From positions 62,001 through 126,000 of the forward strand of contig NZ_LXER01000040.1 in assembly GCF_001654925.1 (NCBI RefSeq): 64,000 bases of DNA. Direction: 5' to 3'. A program made the translations under genes and the position numbers. This document shows positions 10,355 to 19,492 of this stretch, piece after piece. Below the pieces are notes generated by a model, which saw nothing but the letters and a program-made list of their open reading frames with translations, was not told the origin of the DNA and searched no databases. The first letter of the stretch is position 1; each line of letters opens with the position of its first letter. This DNA is from Buttiauxella brennerae ATCC 51605 (GTDB lineage Bacteria; Pseudomonadota; Gammaproteobacteria; Enterobacterales; Enterobacteriaceae).

Positions 10355-11080
10355 TTAGTGCTCCATGGTGAATTCAATCATGTCGGCGCGGGTCAAACTG
10401 ACGGAGTATTCCGCAGGCGAGGCGTCACCTTCATGGTGGTTGAGAGTGCGCACGCACAGCAGCGGAGACATATTCGGGATCTCCAGCAGGCGACTTTCTT
10501 TGGCCTGAGCGCGGCGTGCGCTGATGCGTGTTTGGGTGCGTGTGAGGTTGATACCGAGTTGGGTCTGAATCACGTCGTGCAGCGAACCGCTGGTGAACTG
10601 TTGCAGCGTGGGCCACCAGGCAAGTTCCGCAAAGTAATGGTCGATAAGGCACACCGAGATACCGTTAACGCGGCGCAGTGTGCGCAGGTGAATAATGTTC
10701 TCGCCTTCGGTGACGCCCAGCGCGTCTGCCACACTATTTGAGGCCGGGCGCAGCACCGCGAGTAAGCGCTCGCTGGTGGGGTGGCTTCCCTGGTCGAGCA
10801 GGTTCTGGCTAAAGCGTGCCTGCGAATTTAACGGGTAGTCGAACGGGCGCATCAGCACTAACACACCAATTCCCTGGCGGCGCTGCACCCAGCCTTTTTC
10901 AACCAGCTGGTCGATGGCGCGGCGCAGCGTGTGGCGATTGACTTCATAGCGGGCAGCCAGTTGGCTTTCAGCTGGCAGGTAGTCGCCACAGCGGTAGTTT
11001 TTACGCAGCTCAACCTCAAGCAGGGCGGCGATTTCCTGGTAACGTGTTGGGTAACTGGTCGGATGTCTGGATAAGTGCAT
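10355..11080 (-). CDS. phnF: GntR-family regulator PhnF
   Basis: Probable repressor of phosphonate genes: an N-terminal winged helix (PTRYQEIAALLEVELRKNY, then AARYEVNRHTLRRAIDQL) and a C-terminal UTRA ligand domain (SPAEYSVSLTRADMIEF). 241 residues from the ATG at 11080, exactly the E. coli length; a TTG three codons earlier opens the frame but is not needed. It lies inside the operon, 16 bases after phnE. Confidence 0.96.
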   Translation of the reverse strand: MHLSRHPTSYPTRYQEIAALLEVELRKNYRCGDYLPAESQLAARYEVNRHTLRRAIDQLVEKGWVQRRQGIGVLVLMRPFDYPLNSQARFSQNLLDQGSHPTSERLLAVLRPASNSVADALGVTEGENIIHLRTLRRVNGISVCLIDHYFAELAWWPTLQQFTSGSLHDVIQTQLGINLTRTQTRISARRAQAKESRLLEIPNMSPLLCVRTLNHHEGDASPAEYSVSLTRADMIEFTMEH

Positions 11081-11096
11081 TTTCAACAAAGCCTCG

Positions 11097-11879
11097 TTAA
11101 ATGAAATGCTTACGTAACCGTTGCGACATGAAATCCAGCAGGCTTACCGTGACGATGATGATGACCATCAACGCGCAGGTTTGCTGGAACTGGAATCCTC
11201 GAATGGCTTCCCAAAGTGTTACGCCAATTCCGCCGGCACCTACCATGCCGACCACCGTTGCTGAACGAACGTTCGACTCAAAGCGATATAACGAGTAGGA
11301 GATAAGCAGTGGCATCACTTGCGGCAGCACGCCGTAGATAATCTCTTCAAGTTTGTTGGCACCCGTGGCGCGAATCCCTTCTACCGGGCCAGGTTCGATG
11401 GCTTCCACCGCTTCGGAAAGCAGTTTGGACAGCACGCCGGTGGTGTGAATAAACAGCGCTAATACGCCAGCGAATGGGCCGAGACCAACGGCAACCACGA
11501 ATAACATCGCGAACACCATTTCGTTGATGGCGCGGCAGGCGTCCATCAGGCGGCGCATAGGTTGGTAAACCCACCATGGCACCAGGTTGTCGGCACACAT
11601 CAGGCCACAAGGAATGGAAACGACGATGGACAGCGCTGTGCCCCAGACGGCGATTTGCAGCGTGACGCCCATTTCACCCAGATATTGTTGCCACTGGCTG
11701 AAATCCGGCGGGAAGAAGTCGGCGGCGAAGGTGGCCATGTTGCCCGCATCGCGGAACAGGGTCAGCGGAGCCATTTCCGCGCCTTGCCAGGAGGCAACGA
11801 GTACCGCTAACAAAATCGCCCAGGCAAGTAGCGAGAACCAGCTACGTTTGGGTGTGGCGACCTGAATGGTTTGTTGCAT
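11097..11879 (-). CDS. phnE: Phosphonate ABC transporter permease PhnE
   Basis: Inner-membrane permease, 260 residues, with about six hydrophobic helices and the BPD_transp coupling loop ([19 protein letters not shown]). The ATG at 11879 ([14 protein letters not shown]) has GGAG six bases upstream and aligns with E. coli PhnE; an upstream ATG at 11903 lacks a binding site. The frame is intact, unlike the phnE of laboratory E. coli K-12, which is known to carry a disrupting 8-bp repeat. A palindromic repeat separates it from phnD. Confidence 0.96.
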   Translation of the reverse strand: MQQTIQVATPKRSWFSLLAWAILLAVLVASWQGAEMAPLTLFRDAGNMATFAADFFPPDFSQWQQYLGEMGVTLQIAVWGTALSIVVSIPCGLMCADNLVPWWVYQPMRRLMDACRAINEMVFAMLFVVAVGLGPFAGVLALFIHTTGVLSKLLSEAVEAIEPGPVEGIRATGANKLEEIIYGVLPQVMPLLISYSLYRFESNVRSATVVGMVGAGGIGVTLWEAIRGFQFQQTCALMVIIIVTVSLLDFMSQRLRKHFI

Positions 11880-11914
11880 GGGGTGCTCCGTTGGTGTGTA
11901 CATATTCGTTTTTG

Positions 11915-11994
11915 CCCCTCACCCCGGCCCTCTCCCCAAAGGGGCGAGGGGGAAAACCGGTCAGTCCCCTCTCCCTTTGGAAGAGGGGGAGGGG
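11915..11994. repeat. Palindromic CCCTCACCCC-type repeat, copy 1 (phnD-phnE spacer)
   Basis: About 80 bp between phnD and phnE begins CCCTCACCCCGGCCCTC and ends with a G-rich arm (gaagagggggagggg) that is nearly its reverse complement, with a second small hairpin (CCCCAAAGGGG) inside. The same arms occur at 50350-50472 and 57682-57802. The RNA would fold into a strong hairpin inside the phn message, which may reduce expression of genes after phnD or protect the phnCD part of the message from decay. Confidence 0.85.
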
Positions 11995-12002
11995 AAATGA
12001 AC

Positions 12003-13019
12003 TTACTGAACCGCTTTATTCACATTGCTCATGGCTGAAAGCGCGGCGGTCAGACGATCCAGGTCACTAAGCTGATTCTGCAGCGCGGTAACTTTGGTTG
12101 CTTTCTCAGGCTCAGCTAACCCTTTGTTGTCCTTCACGCCTTGCATCTGTTTGAACAGCGCGAGCTGGCGAATCGGTACCAGTTGCAGGTCGCTGGACGG
12201 GCGGAACGGCGCCCAGGTCAGGCCTTTCAACACGGCGGCTTCTTCCGGCGTTTTGCCGTATGTCATAAAGAAGTCGTAGATTTTGTCTTTGGTGGCTTCG
12301 GAAAGGTTTTTACGCCACACGATCGGATCACCTGGGATCAACGGAGATTTCCAGATGACTTTCAGATCCTTGAATTTCTCAGGCGCGGTTTTCTTTAAAC
12401 GATCGAGGTTTTCAGTGTTGTTAGTCGCCACATCCACTTGTTTATTTGCCACCGCCAGCGCGTTGGTTTCGTGGTTGGCATTCACTGAACGTTTAAATTC
12501 GTTCGCAGCCGCGTTGTTCTTAGCAAAAACGTAATATCCCGGGACCAGATAACCTGATGTGGAGTTCGGGTCGCCGTTGCCGAAAGTCAGCTCTTTGCGT
12601 TTCGCCAGCATGTCTTGCAGGTTGTTGATTGGGCTGTCTTTGTTAACGATAAGCACGCTCCAGTAACCTGGGGAGCCATCTGCTGCTACCGTTTGAGCGA
12701 ACACCTGGCCATTGGCGCGATCCACCGCTTCCATGGCGGAAAGGTTGCCGTACCAGGCGATATCCACTTTGTTAAAGCGCATACCCTGGATGATCCCGGC
12801 GTAATCCGGTGCGAAGAAAGCATTCACTTTCACGCCCAGTTTCTTTTCCATATCTTTCAGGAACGGGTCCCACTGCGGCTTGAGGTTTTGTTGCGATTCG
12901 GTGGAGATAATGCCGAAGTTCAGGGACTTTTCTTGTTCATCCGCTTGGGCGGTACTGAACAGAGTGCTGACGCTTAGCAGGCTGGTAAAGGCGAGGGCGG
13001 CAACTTTTTTGTAGCTCAT
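12003..13019 (-). CDS. phnD: Phosphonate ABC transporter substrate-binding protein PhnD
   Basis: Periplasmic phosphonate-binding protein. The ATG at 13019 (MSYKKVAALAFTSLLS) starts a signal peptide cut after STAQA and has AAGGA nine bases upstream; a longer frame from 13073 would bury the signal peptide. 338 residues with the family segments GIISTESQQNLKPQW and DIAWYGNLSAMEA, whose residues line the phosphonate pocket. It follows phnC by 34 bases. Confidence 0.96.
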   Translation of the reverse strand: MSYKKVAALAFTSLLSVSTLFSTAQADEQEKSLNFGIISTESQQNLKPQWDPFLKDMEKKLGVKVNAFFAPDYAGIIQGMRFNKVDIAWYGNLSAMEAVDRANGQVFAQTVAADGSPGYWSVLIVNKDSPINNLQDMLAKRKELTFGNGDPNSTSGYLVPGYYVFAKNNAAANEFKRSVNANHETNALAVANKQVDVATNNTENLDRLKKTAPEKFKDLKVIWKSPLIPGDPIVWRKNLSEATKDKIYDFFMTYGKTPEEAAVLKGLTWAPFRPSSDLQLVPIRQLALFKQMQGVKDNKGLAEPEKATKVTALQNQLSDLDRLTAALSAMSNVNKAVQ

Positions 13020-13053
13020 GGCAGACTGTTCCTTGAAAGAGATAACAAAGTTG

Positions 13054-13839
13054 TTAAGCAGCAACCGCGTCAACGCGATTCATGCTGCGATAAAGATTTC
13101 CCAGCCGTTCGTTGTCGAACGCTGAACTGCTTCCGTCGTAAAACACATGGCCCTGGCGCAGTGCGACAATGCGTTCGCAATAGCGCAGGGCGTAGTCCAC
13201 CTGGTGCAGCGTCACCACAACGGTGATGCCGTCCAGACGGTTAATGTCATGCAGCGTTTCCATCACGATGCGGGCTGATTCCGGGTCAAGTGAGGCAATC
13301 GGCTCATCGGCCAGAATCACTTTCGCTTGCTGCATCAGCGCACGGGCAATAGCCACGCGCTGTTGTTGCCCACCGGACAGGGTGGACACGCGTTGATATG
13401 CAAATTGCGTCATGCCGACGCGGGTCAGCGCCTGTAACGCACGTTGCTTTTGTTCGCGGGTGAACCAGTTAAAACAGGTGCGCCAGAACGGCGTGGAGCC
13501 CAGTGCGCCAATCAGTACGTTTTCCAGCACGGTCAGGCGATTGACCAGGTTGAATTGCTGGAAGATGTAGCCTGTGTGTGCGCGGCTTTTACGAATGTCG
13601 CTTGCCAGACGGCCCGCTTTTTGAACGGTGCGGCCAAGCAATTCAACGTGGCAATCTGCTGACTTATCAGAAGTAATCAGACCGCTCAGGTGGCGTAAGA
13701 GGGTGGATTTGCCTGAACCAGACGGCCCCAGCAGAGCGACCATCTCACCTTCTTTGACATCCAAATCAACAGCATTTAACGCCTGGTGCTGGTTGAAGGT
13801 TTTGCTCAATTTGTTGACGCGAATAATTGTTTGCATCAT
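13054..13839 (-). CDS. phnC: Phosphonate ABC transporter ATPase PhnC
   Basis: First gene of the phn operon; energises PhnE/PhnD uptake. Walker [10 protein letters not shown], signature [10 protein letters not shown], Walker [13 protein letters not shown] and switch His in VVVTLHQ are all seen. Two adjacent ATG codons follow AAGGAG; the first (13839) is given. A Pho-box-like sequence lies 40 bases upstream, pointing to PhoB control by phosphate starvation. Confidence 0.96.
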   Translation of the reverse strand: MMQTIIRVNKLSKTFNQHQALNAVDLDVKEGEMVALLGPSGSGKSTLLRHLSGLITSDKSADCHVELLGRTVQKAGRLASDIRKSRAHTGYIFQQFNLVNRLTVLENVLIGALGSTPFWRTCFNWFTREQKQRALQALTRVGMTQFAYQRVSTLSGGQQQRVAIARALMQQAKVILADEPIASLDPESARIVMETLHDINRLDGITVVVTLHQVDYALRYCERIVALRQGHVFYDGSSSAFDNERLGNLYRSMNRVDAVAA

Positions 13840-13878
13840 TCAGGCTCCTTAAAAAGTTGCCTCATGGTGCCGATGAAT

Positions 13879-13897
13879 TGTGACGATTTTGTTAAGG
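13879..13897 (-). promoter_or_regulatory. Probable Pho box upstream of phnC
   Basis: On the minus strand the 19 bases end in GTCACA and match the Pho-box consensus (two CTGTCA-like halves around an A/T core) at 13 of 19 positions; the AAAA core and the second half are best. It resembles the sequence before E. coli phnC (shared AATCGTCACAAT element). It sits 40 bp before the phnC start and could also act on the divergent DUF2235 gene. Confidence 0.65.
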
Positions 13898-14026
13898 ATA
13901 AGTTTCGATATGATGAAGAGTGAGCGGGCGCCTGGAAGTCATCAGGCTAATCAACTATTTGTCGTATTGTGACGCGCTGCGTTTTTGCTTTGATTACAGG
14001 TACCCTCTGGTATTGGGATCGCGCCA

Positions 14027-15241
14027 ATGAGCAAGAACATTATTTTTTGTGCCGATGGCACATGGAGAGCACCGGGTGTAGAAGATCAAGTGGATGACGA
14101 AACTTCTGCCAGCAATGTGTATCAGTTATTTGTTGATTTAAAAGGCAATGTTGATCCGCAAAGTTTGTTATTAGCCAATGAGCAAGAAAAGATCCTCACC
14201 GACAGCAGCGGCAATGTGGTGCAGGTGGCTAAATACATTTACGGAATGGGCGATCCGCATAATGGCCTGGTGAAACGGCTGGCGGGGGCATTTGGTGCGG
14301 ATCTGATCGTGCCGATCATTCGTGGATACACATTTATTAGCCGCCACTGGCAGCCTGGCGATCGCATCTATCTGGTGGGTTTTAGCCATGGCGCTTATAC
14401 CGCGCGGGTGCTGGCGGAAATGATCATTGATCGCGGCTTATTGAACCGTGAAAAGCTGCGTTTAAATACGCGCAATAAAGAAGATGCGTGGCGCCTTGCC
14501 TCGTCCGTGTGGGCGCAATATCTCGCTCATACGCCGGATATGAGCCCCAGCCTGTTGGGTAGTGTGGTGCGCGAGTTGCCGGGGTTTTTCTGCGACAGCG
14601 TTGACCCAACGTGTATTGCGCGGCCCGCCTCTCTGGAGGCGGTGGCGGTGTGGGAAACGGTCGGGCAGATGGGCATTCCGCGATATTTTAACGACAAGCG
14701 CTACAACGTTTTCCGCTTTAACAATACAGAGCTGCATTCGCGGGTTAAATATGGGCTACAGGCGGTGGCGATTGATGAACAACGTGTCGATTTATCACCT
14801 GTGCTGTGGGATAGCCGCGATCGTATTTTGCAGGTGATGTTTCCCGGTATTCATCATGATGTGGGTGGGGGTTATATCGCCACTGAAGAAGACCGCAGTT
14901 TATCGAATGGCGCGTATTTATGGATGCATGATGCGCTTGACGATCTGGGGGTTAATCTCGCCAGCAGTTCCGTGGTCGCCGACCCGCTTGGGCCATTGCA
15001 TTGCGACTGGTATCCGCCCACGCGTTATCTGCGCATTATGCCCCGCCAGCTCCCGCCGCCGGTCAGTTCATCAATGATGGTGCACCAGTCTGTAGTTGAG
15101 CGGCTCAGCGGCGGTGGCGCACTGCTTCAGCAGTCGGCAATCAATGGGGAGTGGTTCTCAGGATCTTATACGCCGCAGTCATTGCAGGAGTATTTGCACG
15201 GGCAGGGGGCGATTCCCATTAATTGGGCCATCGCCCGTTAG
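14027..15241 (+). CDS. DUF2235 alpha/beta-hydrolase domain protein
   Basis: 404 residues with the DUF2235 pattern: N-terminal FCADGTW, the nucleophile elbow GFSHGAYTAR (Ser120) and FPGIHHDVGGGY near residue 275. The domain is shared with Tle1-type phospholipase effectors of type VI secretion, but no T6SS gene, VgrG/PAAR domain, signal peptide or immunity gene is nearby, so a free-standing lipase or esterase is as likely. It is divergent from phnC, starts about 190 bp away and has no strong ribosome-binding site. Absent from this position in E. coli, so probably an acquired gene. Confidence 0.8.
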   Translation: MSKNIIFCADGTWRAPGVEDQVDDETSASNVYQLFVDLKGNVDPQSLLLANEQEKILTDSSGNVVQVAKYIYGMGDPHNGLVKRLAGAFGADLIVPIIRGYTFISRHWQPGDRIYLVGFSHGAYTARVLAEMIIDRGLLNREKLRLNTRNKEDAWRLASSVWAQYLAHTPDMSPSLLGSVVRELPGFFCDSVDPTCIARPASLEAVAVWETVGQMGIPRYFNDKRYNVFRFNNTELHSRVKYGLQAVAIDEQRVDLSPVLWDSRDRILQVMFPGIHHDVGGGYIATEEDRSLSNGAYLWMHDALDDLGVNLASSSVVADPLGPLHCDWYPPTRYLRIMPRQLPPPVSSSMMVHQSVVERLSGGGALLQQSAINGEWFSGSYTPQSLQEYLHGQGAIPINWAIAR

Positions 15242-15293
15242 ATGACAGGGCCGCTATGGTGGGTAAAGCAGGGCGTAGCGGCCCGAAGCGGAA

Positions 15294-15731
15294 TTACATC
15301 GGTTTTTCGACATTCACCATCCACGGGATACCGAATTTATCGGTAAACATGCCGAAGCCTTTTGCCCAGAATGTTTCGCTCCATGGCATTGTGACCTCGC
15401 CGCCTACGGAAAGGCTGTCGAACCAACGTTTTCCTTCGTCGACATCTTTACTGGAAAGACTCAGCGCGTAGCCCGCGTGTTTGATTTTATCAGCGGACAT
15501 ATTGCCGTCGCTCATCATCACTTCACCGTTACCAATGCGCACATTGGCGTGCATGATTTTATCGTCCGGTATGCTAAAACCGCTGTTGCAGCCTTCAGCC
15601 GATTGGTTTGCGTCTTTCGGCATTTCGCCAAAAGTCATTTTAAATAGCAGTTCAGCACCCACCGCTTGTTTATAAAATTCAATTGCTTCTTCGCAGGTGC
15701 CGTCAAAAAAGATGTAGGGTCCGATAGACAT
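15294..15731 (-). CDS. yjdN: VOC-family protein YjdN (PhnB)
   Basis: 145-residue glyoxalase/VOC-fold protein, close to E. coli YjdN. Visible landmarks are the YIFFDGTCEEAIEFY start, the AHANVRIGNGEVMMSD core and GKRWFDSL. Despite its old name phnB it is not known to be needed for C-P cleavage. It converges with the DUF2235 gene (52 bases apart) and faces a long repeat-rich spacer upstream. Confidence 0.93.
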   Translation of the reverse strand: MSIGPYIFFDGTCEEAIEFYKQAVGAELLFKMTFGEMPKDANQSAEGCNSGFSIPDDKIMHANVRIGNGEVMMSDGNMSADKIKHAGYALSLSSKDVDEGKRWFDSLSVGGEVTMPWSETFWAKGFGMFTDKFGIPWMVNVEKPM

Positions 15732-15779
15732 TGTTCATTCCTCATGATGCGGAGTGCAGAATAAGTTTAGTTGGGGGGC

Positions 15780-16415
15780 GCGGGGCTAGCCAGGCGGGGG
15801 GAGGGATCTTATGCCTGGTACGGTGACTTTCCGTTCACCTGTACGTTATGCGATCCCACATAAATCTTTGAACGGTGAACGTGCCAAGGAGAGAACGCCC
15901 TCTCCTTGGCAATCCTGGCGCCCGGCAAGTCAATCGCCGCTGCGCGGTAAACACCGTTTTTCACCCAACATTCGCGGTCGTTCGCGACTCGCTCCCGGCG
16001 ATCGCTCTCTTTCGCTGCTCCCGGCAGCTCAACCCTGACTTATGGGTAACGCCGGGGCAATTTATACCGGGAACAAGGTCAAAACCGGTTCGGCTTTTGA
16101 CCTTAGCTTTTGACGTTGACCTTTGAGTCCGGCATAAATCGCCTTCGTTTTGACTGTAAGGCCGGGTCGAGCCGTCGGGAACGGCGAGAGGTTGTGATCG
16201 CCGGGAGCGAGTCACAACCGACCCTGGGACTGAAAGGAAAAACGGAGGTTTACTGCGAAGCAGCGATTTAATCGCCGGGAGCCGGGATTATCAAGGGTGC
16301 TGCGGTAGCACCCTTGATACGTTCACCGTTTCGGTAAGTACAGGGAACACTGAACGTTTAGTGAACGGAACCTTCTCTGGCTTTGCAGGAACCGCCCCTC
16401 AGGGGCAGGGGGAAC
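15780..16415. repeat. Hairpin-rich non-coding repeat mosaic between yjdM and yjdN
   Basis: About 640 bp without a credible gene. It contains a perfect 12-bp hairpin at 15882-15911 (TGCCAAGGAGAG arm), a 13-bp hairpin at 16289-16319 (TATCAAGGGTGCT arm), GGTCAAAA/TTTTGACC arms near 16080, several copies of a GCCGGGAGC-like word, and a pair of 12-bp inverted arms AACGGTGAACGT (15871-15882) and ACGTTCACCGTT (16319-16330) that frame about 460 bp. The last 90 bp are repeated at 22807-22902. It looks like nested palindromic elements, not a decayed gene. Confidence 0.7.
16321..16412. repeat. Dispersed 95-bp repeat, copy A
   Basis: Starts GTTCACCGTTTCGGT, contains CACTGAACGTTTAGTGAACG and runs through GCAGGAAC..GCCCC. 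A second copy with about 80% identity by eye is at 22807-22902. In both places the repeat ends a few bases from the stop codon of a minus-strand gene, so it lies directly downstream of that gene. Inner arms GTTCAC/GTGAAC and CACT/AGTG allow hairpins. Confidence 0.8.
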
Positions 16416-16419
16416 GAAC

Positions 16420-16755
16420 CTAGTTCTTCTTAACGAACTCAGACTTCAACTTCATTTGTCCAAAACCATCAATCTTACAATCAATGTTATGGTCGCCTTC
16501 TACCAGACGAATACCTTTTACTTTGGTACCAATCTTCAACATCGAAGAACTACCCTTAACCTTCAGATCTTTCACCACGGTGACATTGTCGCCATCGGCA
16601 AGCAGGTTACCGTTAGCATCTTTAACAATCAGTTGATCACCGTCTTGAGCCGGTTCAGCGTCATTCCATTCATGCGCGCATTCCGGGCAGATAAACATAC
16701 CGTTGTCTTCGTAGGTGTACTCGGAATTGCATTTTGGGCAATGAGGGAGAGTCAT
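16420..16755 (-). CDS. yjdM: Zinc-ribbon protein YjdM (PhnA)
   Basis: 111 residues: an N-terminal zinc ribbon with CPKCNSEY and CPECAHEW, and a C-terminal KOW/SH3-like domain ([19 protein letters not shown]). Closely matches E. coli YjdM; in spite of the name phnA it is not the Pseudomonas phosphonoacetate hydrolase. The ATG at 16755 has GAGGAT eight bases upstream; the longer frame to 16809 has no support. A repeat element starts right after the stop. Confidence 0.93.
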   Translation of the reverse strand: MTLPHCPKCNSEYTYEDNGMFICPECAHEWNDAEPAQDGDQLIVKDANGNLLADGDNVTVVKDLKVKGSSSMLKIGTKVKGIRLVEGDHNIDCKIDGFGQMKLKSEFVKKN

Positions 16756-17125
16756 AAATAATATCCTCAAAAATAGCGGCTTTCCGCCAAAAGTGGCGCA
16801 ATTATACATTAAAACCCTGGTTTTGTCGGGACTACTGCTGTCGTGCCTTGTGTTACCAGGGGGCCAGCAATAAGAAAGTGCTATTTTAAAACGTTAATCA
16901 ATTGCCAAATTCGCGACGAAAATACAGAATAAGTTTATAAAAATACGCTATGGTCTTTTTATCTGGTTATTTTGCCAGATAATTTCGTTATGAAAAAATA
17001 AGCCTGATTATAATATTATTCAATAAATGATTTCCGCACGTAATTATAATTGCCGGTACTGAATTCACACAAAATTATAAAGACTTTTAAAAATCCGGTT
17101 AATTTGATTTAAGTAAGGATTTTTT
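16756..17125. other. AT-rich divergent intergenic region yjdM-crfC
   Basis: 370 bp, AT-rich, between divergent yjdM and crfC. It should contain both promoters; AAGTAAGGA lies just before the crfC start. I see no gene and no clear operator. Confidence 0.5.
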
Positions 17126-19492
17126 ATGCACACACAAGCAATATTTGAGTTAGGGCAGGAAGCTGAGCGGTTATTACAACTTGCTTTGCAGAATCTGAAT
17201 ACATTAAAAACGACCTCTTTTACCACACAGCACGACACAAATTATTTTGGGCAATCGTACTCAGGAACTTCTATCCCTTCTAAGTTCTGCCCGCGTGGCA
17301 TTCAGGCGCAGCAGGCGATGTTGCAAAATGAGTTACGCAAAATAACGCAGCACGAAATGGTGCTGGCGATTGTCGGTACTGTTAAAGCGGGGAAATCGAC
17401 CACCATCAATGCCATCATCGGAACCGAAGTGTTGCCTAACCGCAACCGCCCAATGACAGCTTTGCCGACGCTCATTCGCCACACACCAGGCCAGCGTGAA
17501 CCGGTGCTCCATTTTCCTTATGTTCAGCCGATTGATAAATTAATGACAGCGTTGCAACTGCGTTTGCAACAAACCGACAGGGAAACGCTGTCTAAACAAC
17601 TGGAAATTGATCGGGATATGTTGGGCTTATTAACCCGCATAACCGAAGGGGAATCTTTCGCTAAGCATTATCTTGGTGCCCAACCTATTTTCCATTGCCT
17701 GAAAAGCCTGAATGATTTAGTGCGTTTATCAAAAGCACTGGATGTCGCTTTTCCATTTAGTGCATATGCCGCCATTGAACATGTGCCGGTTATTGAAGTG
17801 GAATTTGTCCATCTGGCAGGAATGAATGAAAGCCACGGCCAACTGACGCTATTGGATACCCCTGGGCCAAACGAGGCCGGGCAACCGCATCTGCAAAAAA
17901 TGCTTCAGGAACAATTAGCGCAGGCTTCTGCCGTGCTGGCCGTAATGGATTACACCCAATTAAAATCCGTTTCTGACGAAGATGTGCGTAAAGCGATATT
18001 AGGCACCGGGGCATCTGTCCCGTTGTATGTGCTGGTGAATAAGTTCGATCAAAAAGATCGTAATGGCGACGATGAAGAACAGGTTAAGGCACTGATTTCA
18101 TCGACATTGATGAAAGGTGTGATTGAGCCTGAGCATGTGTTCCCGGTGTCATCGATGTGGGGTTATCTGGCAAACCGCGCCCGTCATGAACTGGCATTAC
18201 ATGGCAAATTACCTGACCCGGATACCCAACGTTGGGTGCAGGATTTTGCCGATGCGGCATTAGGCCGCCGTTGGCAACATGGCGATTTGGCTGATAGCGG
18301 CATTGTGCGCCAGGCTGCGGAAATGTTGTGGGAAGACTCGCAGTTTGATGAACCGATCAAAATGGTGCTCCATGCCGCGCATGCCAATGCTTCGATGTAT
18401 GCATTACGCTCGGCCTGCCAGAAATTGCTCAGCTACACGCAGGGTGCGGAAGATTACCTGAATTTTCGCAGCCACGGTCTGCAAATCGCCAGTGAGCAAT
18501 TGCAGCACAATATTGCTGCGCTTGAAGATGACATGCGCCTGGCTGCTTCCAGCCAGCAATCGGCAAATGTTGTTGTGCAGAGCAATGTTAAACAAGCAGT
18601 TAGCGCGATGAGCGATTTTATTCAGCGCTATGAACAGCAGATTAACGCCAACATTCAGGATTATTTCCAGCACGGCAAAGTGCCGGAAAAACTGACTCGC
18701 CAGGCATTGGCGTTTGGTACCCAGCGCGGTTACGACTTTAATGCACAAGATGAAACGCTCAGTTTTGACGATGAAGAATCGGCACAAATTGCGCTGCATC
18801 GGATCCGTGCCTCATGCGAAATCATCCTGACCGCCGCCCAGGAAAAGATGACTGAAGAGTTAACGCATCTTTTCAGTTACCTGGAAATTGAGCTGGCAGA
18901 TACGCTGCGCAGCACCTTAAAACCGATTGAGGCCCGCGTCGCACAAGGGTTATCGCAGGCGGGTTTCAGAACCAATATCAGCCTGCCAGTATTCCATGTC
19001 GGTTTATTAAACTTCAATGCCAACCAGGCCTTTAATGAACTCATCGAAGAACAAGATATTCCTGTCGCGCAGCTAAGGCGCCCGGCAGGAATGCGGGGAA
19101 CGGTCGCGCGCTGGCTGAATAGTGATGGATGGGGTTGGGAAGGTTACACCGTTATGCAAAGCCGCTACGTGATTGCCTTGCAAGACGTGCAGCTCAAGTT
19201 GCGCCAGCACGTAGCTCATTTTCTTTTGCAGCTGAATCAGAGCATGGCCGCACAAATCGAAATTGCGGTGTCCGAGGGCATGATGGCGTTCTTTGCTGAT
19301 TTTGCCCAGGCGCTGGAAACGATACGCGTGAACCTGCAACAAAGCCTCACGGCTCGCCAGCAAAACGAAGATGCGGTAAGCGCTTTGCGCCTGCAACTCC
19401 AGCAGTGCGTGCGAATCACGCGCTACATCCAGGAAGATACCCGCATGCTGCGGGATGATATCCAGACGTTATTTACGGTAGAACAGCTATGA
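17126..19492 (+). CDS. crfC: Dynamin-like clamp-binding protein CrfC
   Basis: 788-residue dynamin-type GTPase. G1 loop GTVKAGKST (residues 84-92), G3 DTPGPNEAG and G4 NKFD are intact. The N-terminus (ELGQEAERLLQL) resembles the region of E. coli CrfC that binds the DNA polymerase sliding clamp, through which it helps colocalise sister replication forks. It is about 46 residues longer than the E. coli protein, mainly in the N-terminal linker and the coiled-coil stalk; the C-terminus (RDDIQTLFTVEQL) is conserved. The stop overlaps yjcZ by four bases. Confidence 0.93.
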   Translation: MHTQAIFELGQEAERLLQLALQNLNTLKTTSFTTQHDTNYFGQSYSGTSIPSKFCPRGIQAQQAMLQNELRKITQHEMVLAIVGTVKAGKSTTINAIIGTEVLPNRNRPMTALPTLIRHTPGQREPVLHFPYVQPIDKLMTALQLRLQQTDRETLSKQLEIDRDMLGLLTRITEGESFAKHYLGAQPIFHCLKSLNDLVRLSKALDVAFPFSAYAAIEHVPVIEVEFVHLAGMNESHGQLTLLDTPGPNEAGQPHLQKMLQEQLAQASAVLAVMDYTQLKSVSDEDVRKAILGTGASVPLYVLVNKFDQKDRNGDDEEQVKALISSTLMKGVIEPEHVFPVSSMWGYLANRARHELALHGKLPDPDTQRWVQDFADAALGRRWQHGDLADSGIVRQAAEMLWEDSQFDEPIKMVLHAAHANASMYALRSACQKLLSYTQGAEDYLNFRSHGLQIASEQLQHNIAALEDDMRLAASSQQSANVVVQSNVKQAVSAMSDFIQRYEQQINANIQDYFQHGKVPEKLTRQALAFGTQRGYDFNAQDETLSFDDEESAQIALHRIRASCEIILTAAQEKMTEELTHLFSYLEIELADTLRSTLKPIEARVAQGLSQAGFRTNISLPVFHVGLLNFNANQAFNELIEEQDIPVAQLRRPAGMRGTVARWLNSDGWGWEGYTVMQSRYVIALQDVQLKLRQHVAHFLLQLNQSMAAQIEIAVSEGMMAFFADFAQALETIRVNLQQSLTARQQNEDAVSALRLQLQQCVRITRYIQEDTRMLRDDIQTLFTVEQL

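Noticed and set aside
15811..16215. Open frames of 75-84 codons in the yjdM-yjdN spacer
   Set aside because: Low-complexity Arg/Ser/Pro products on both strands from a palindromic region; no ribosome sites.
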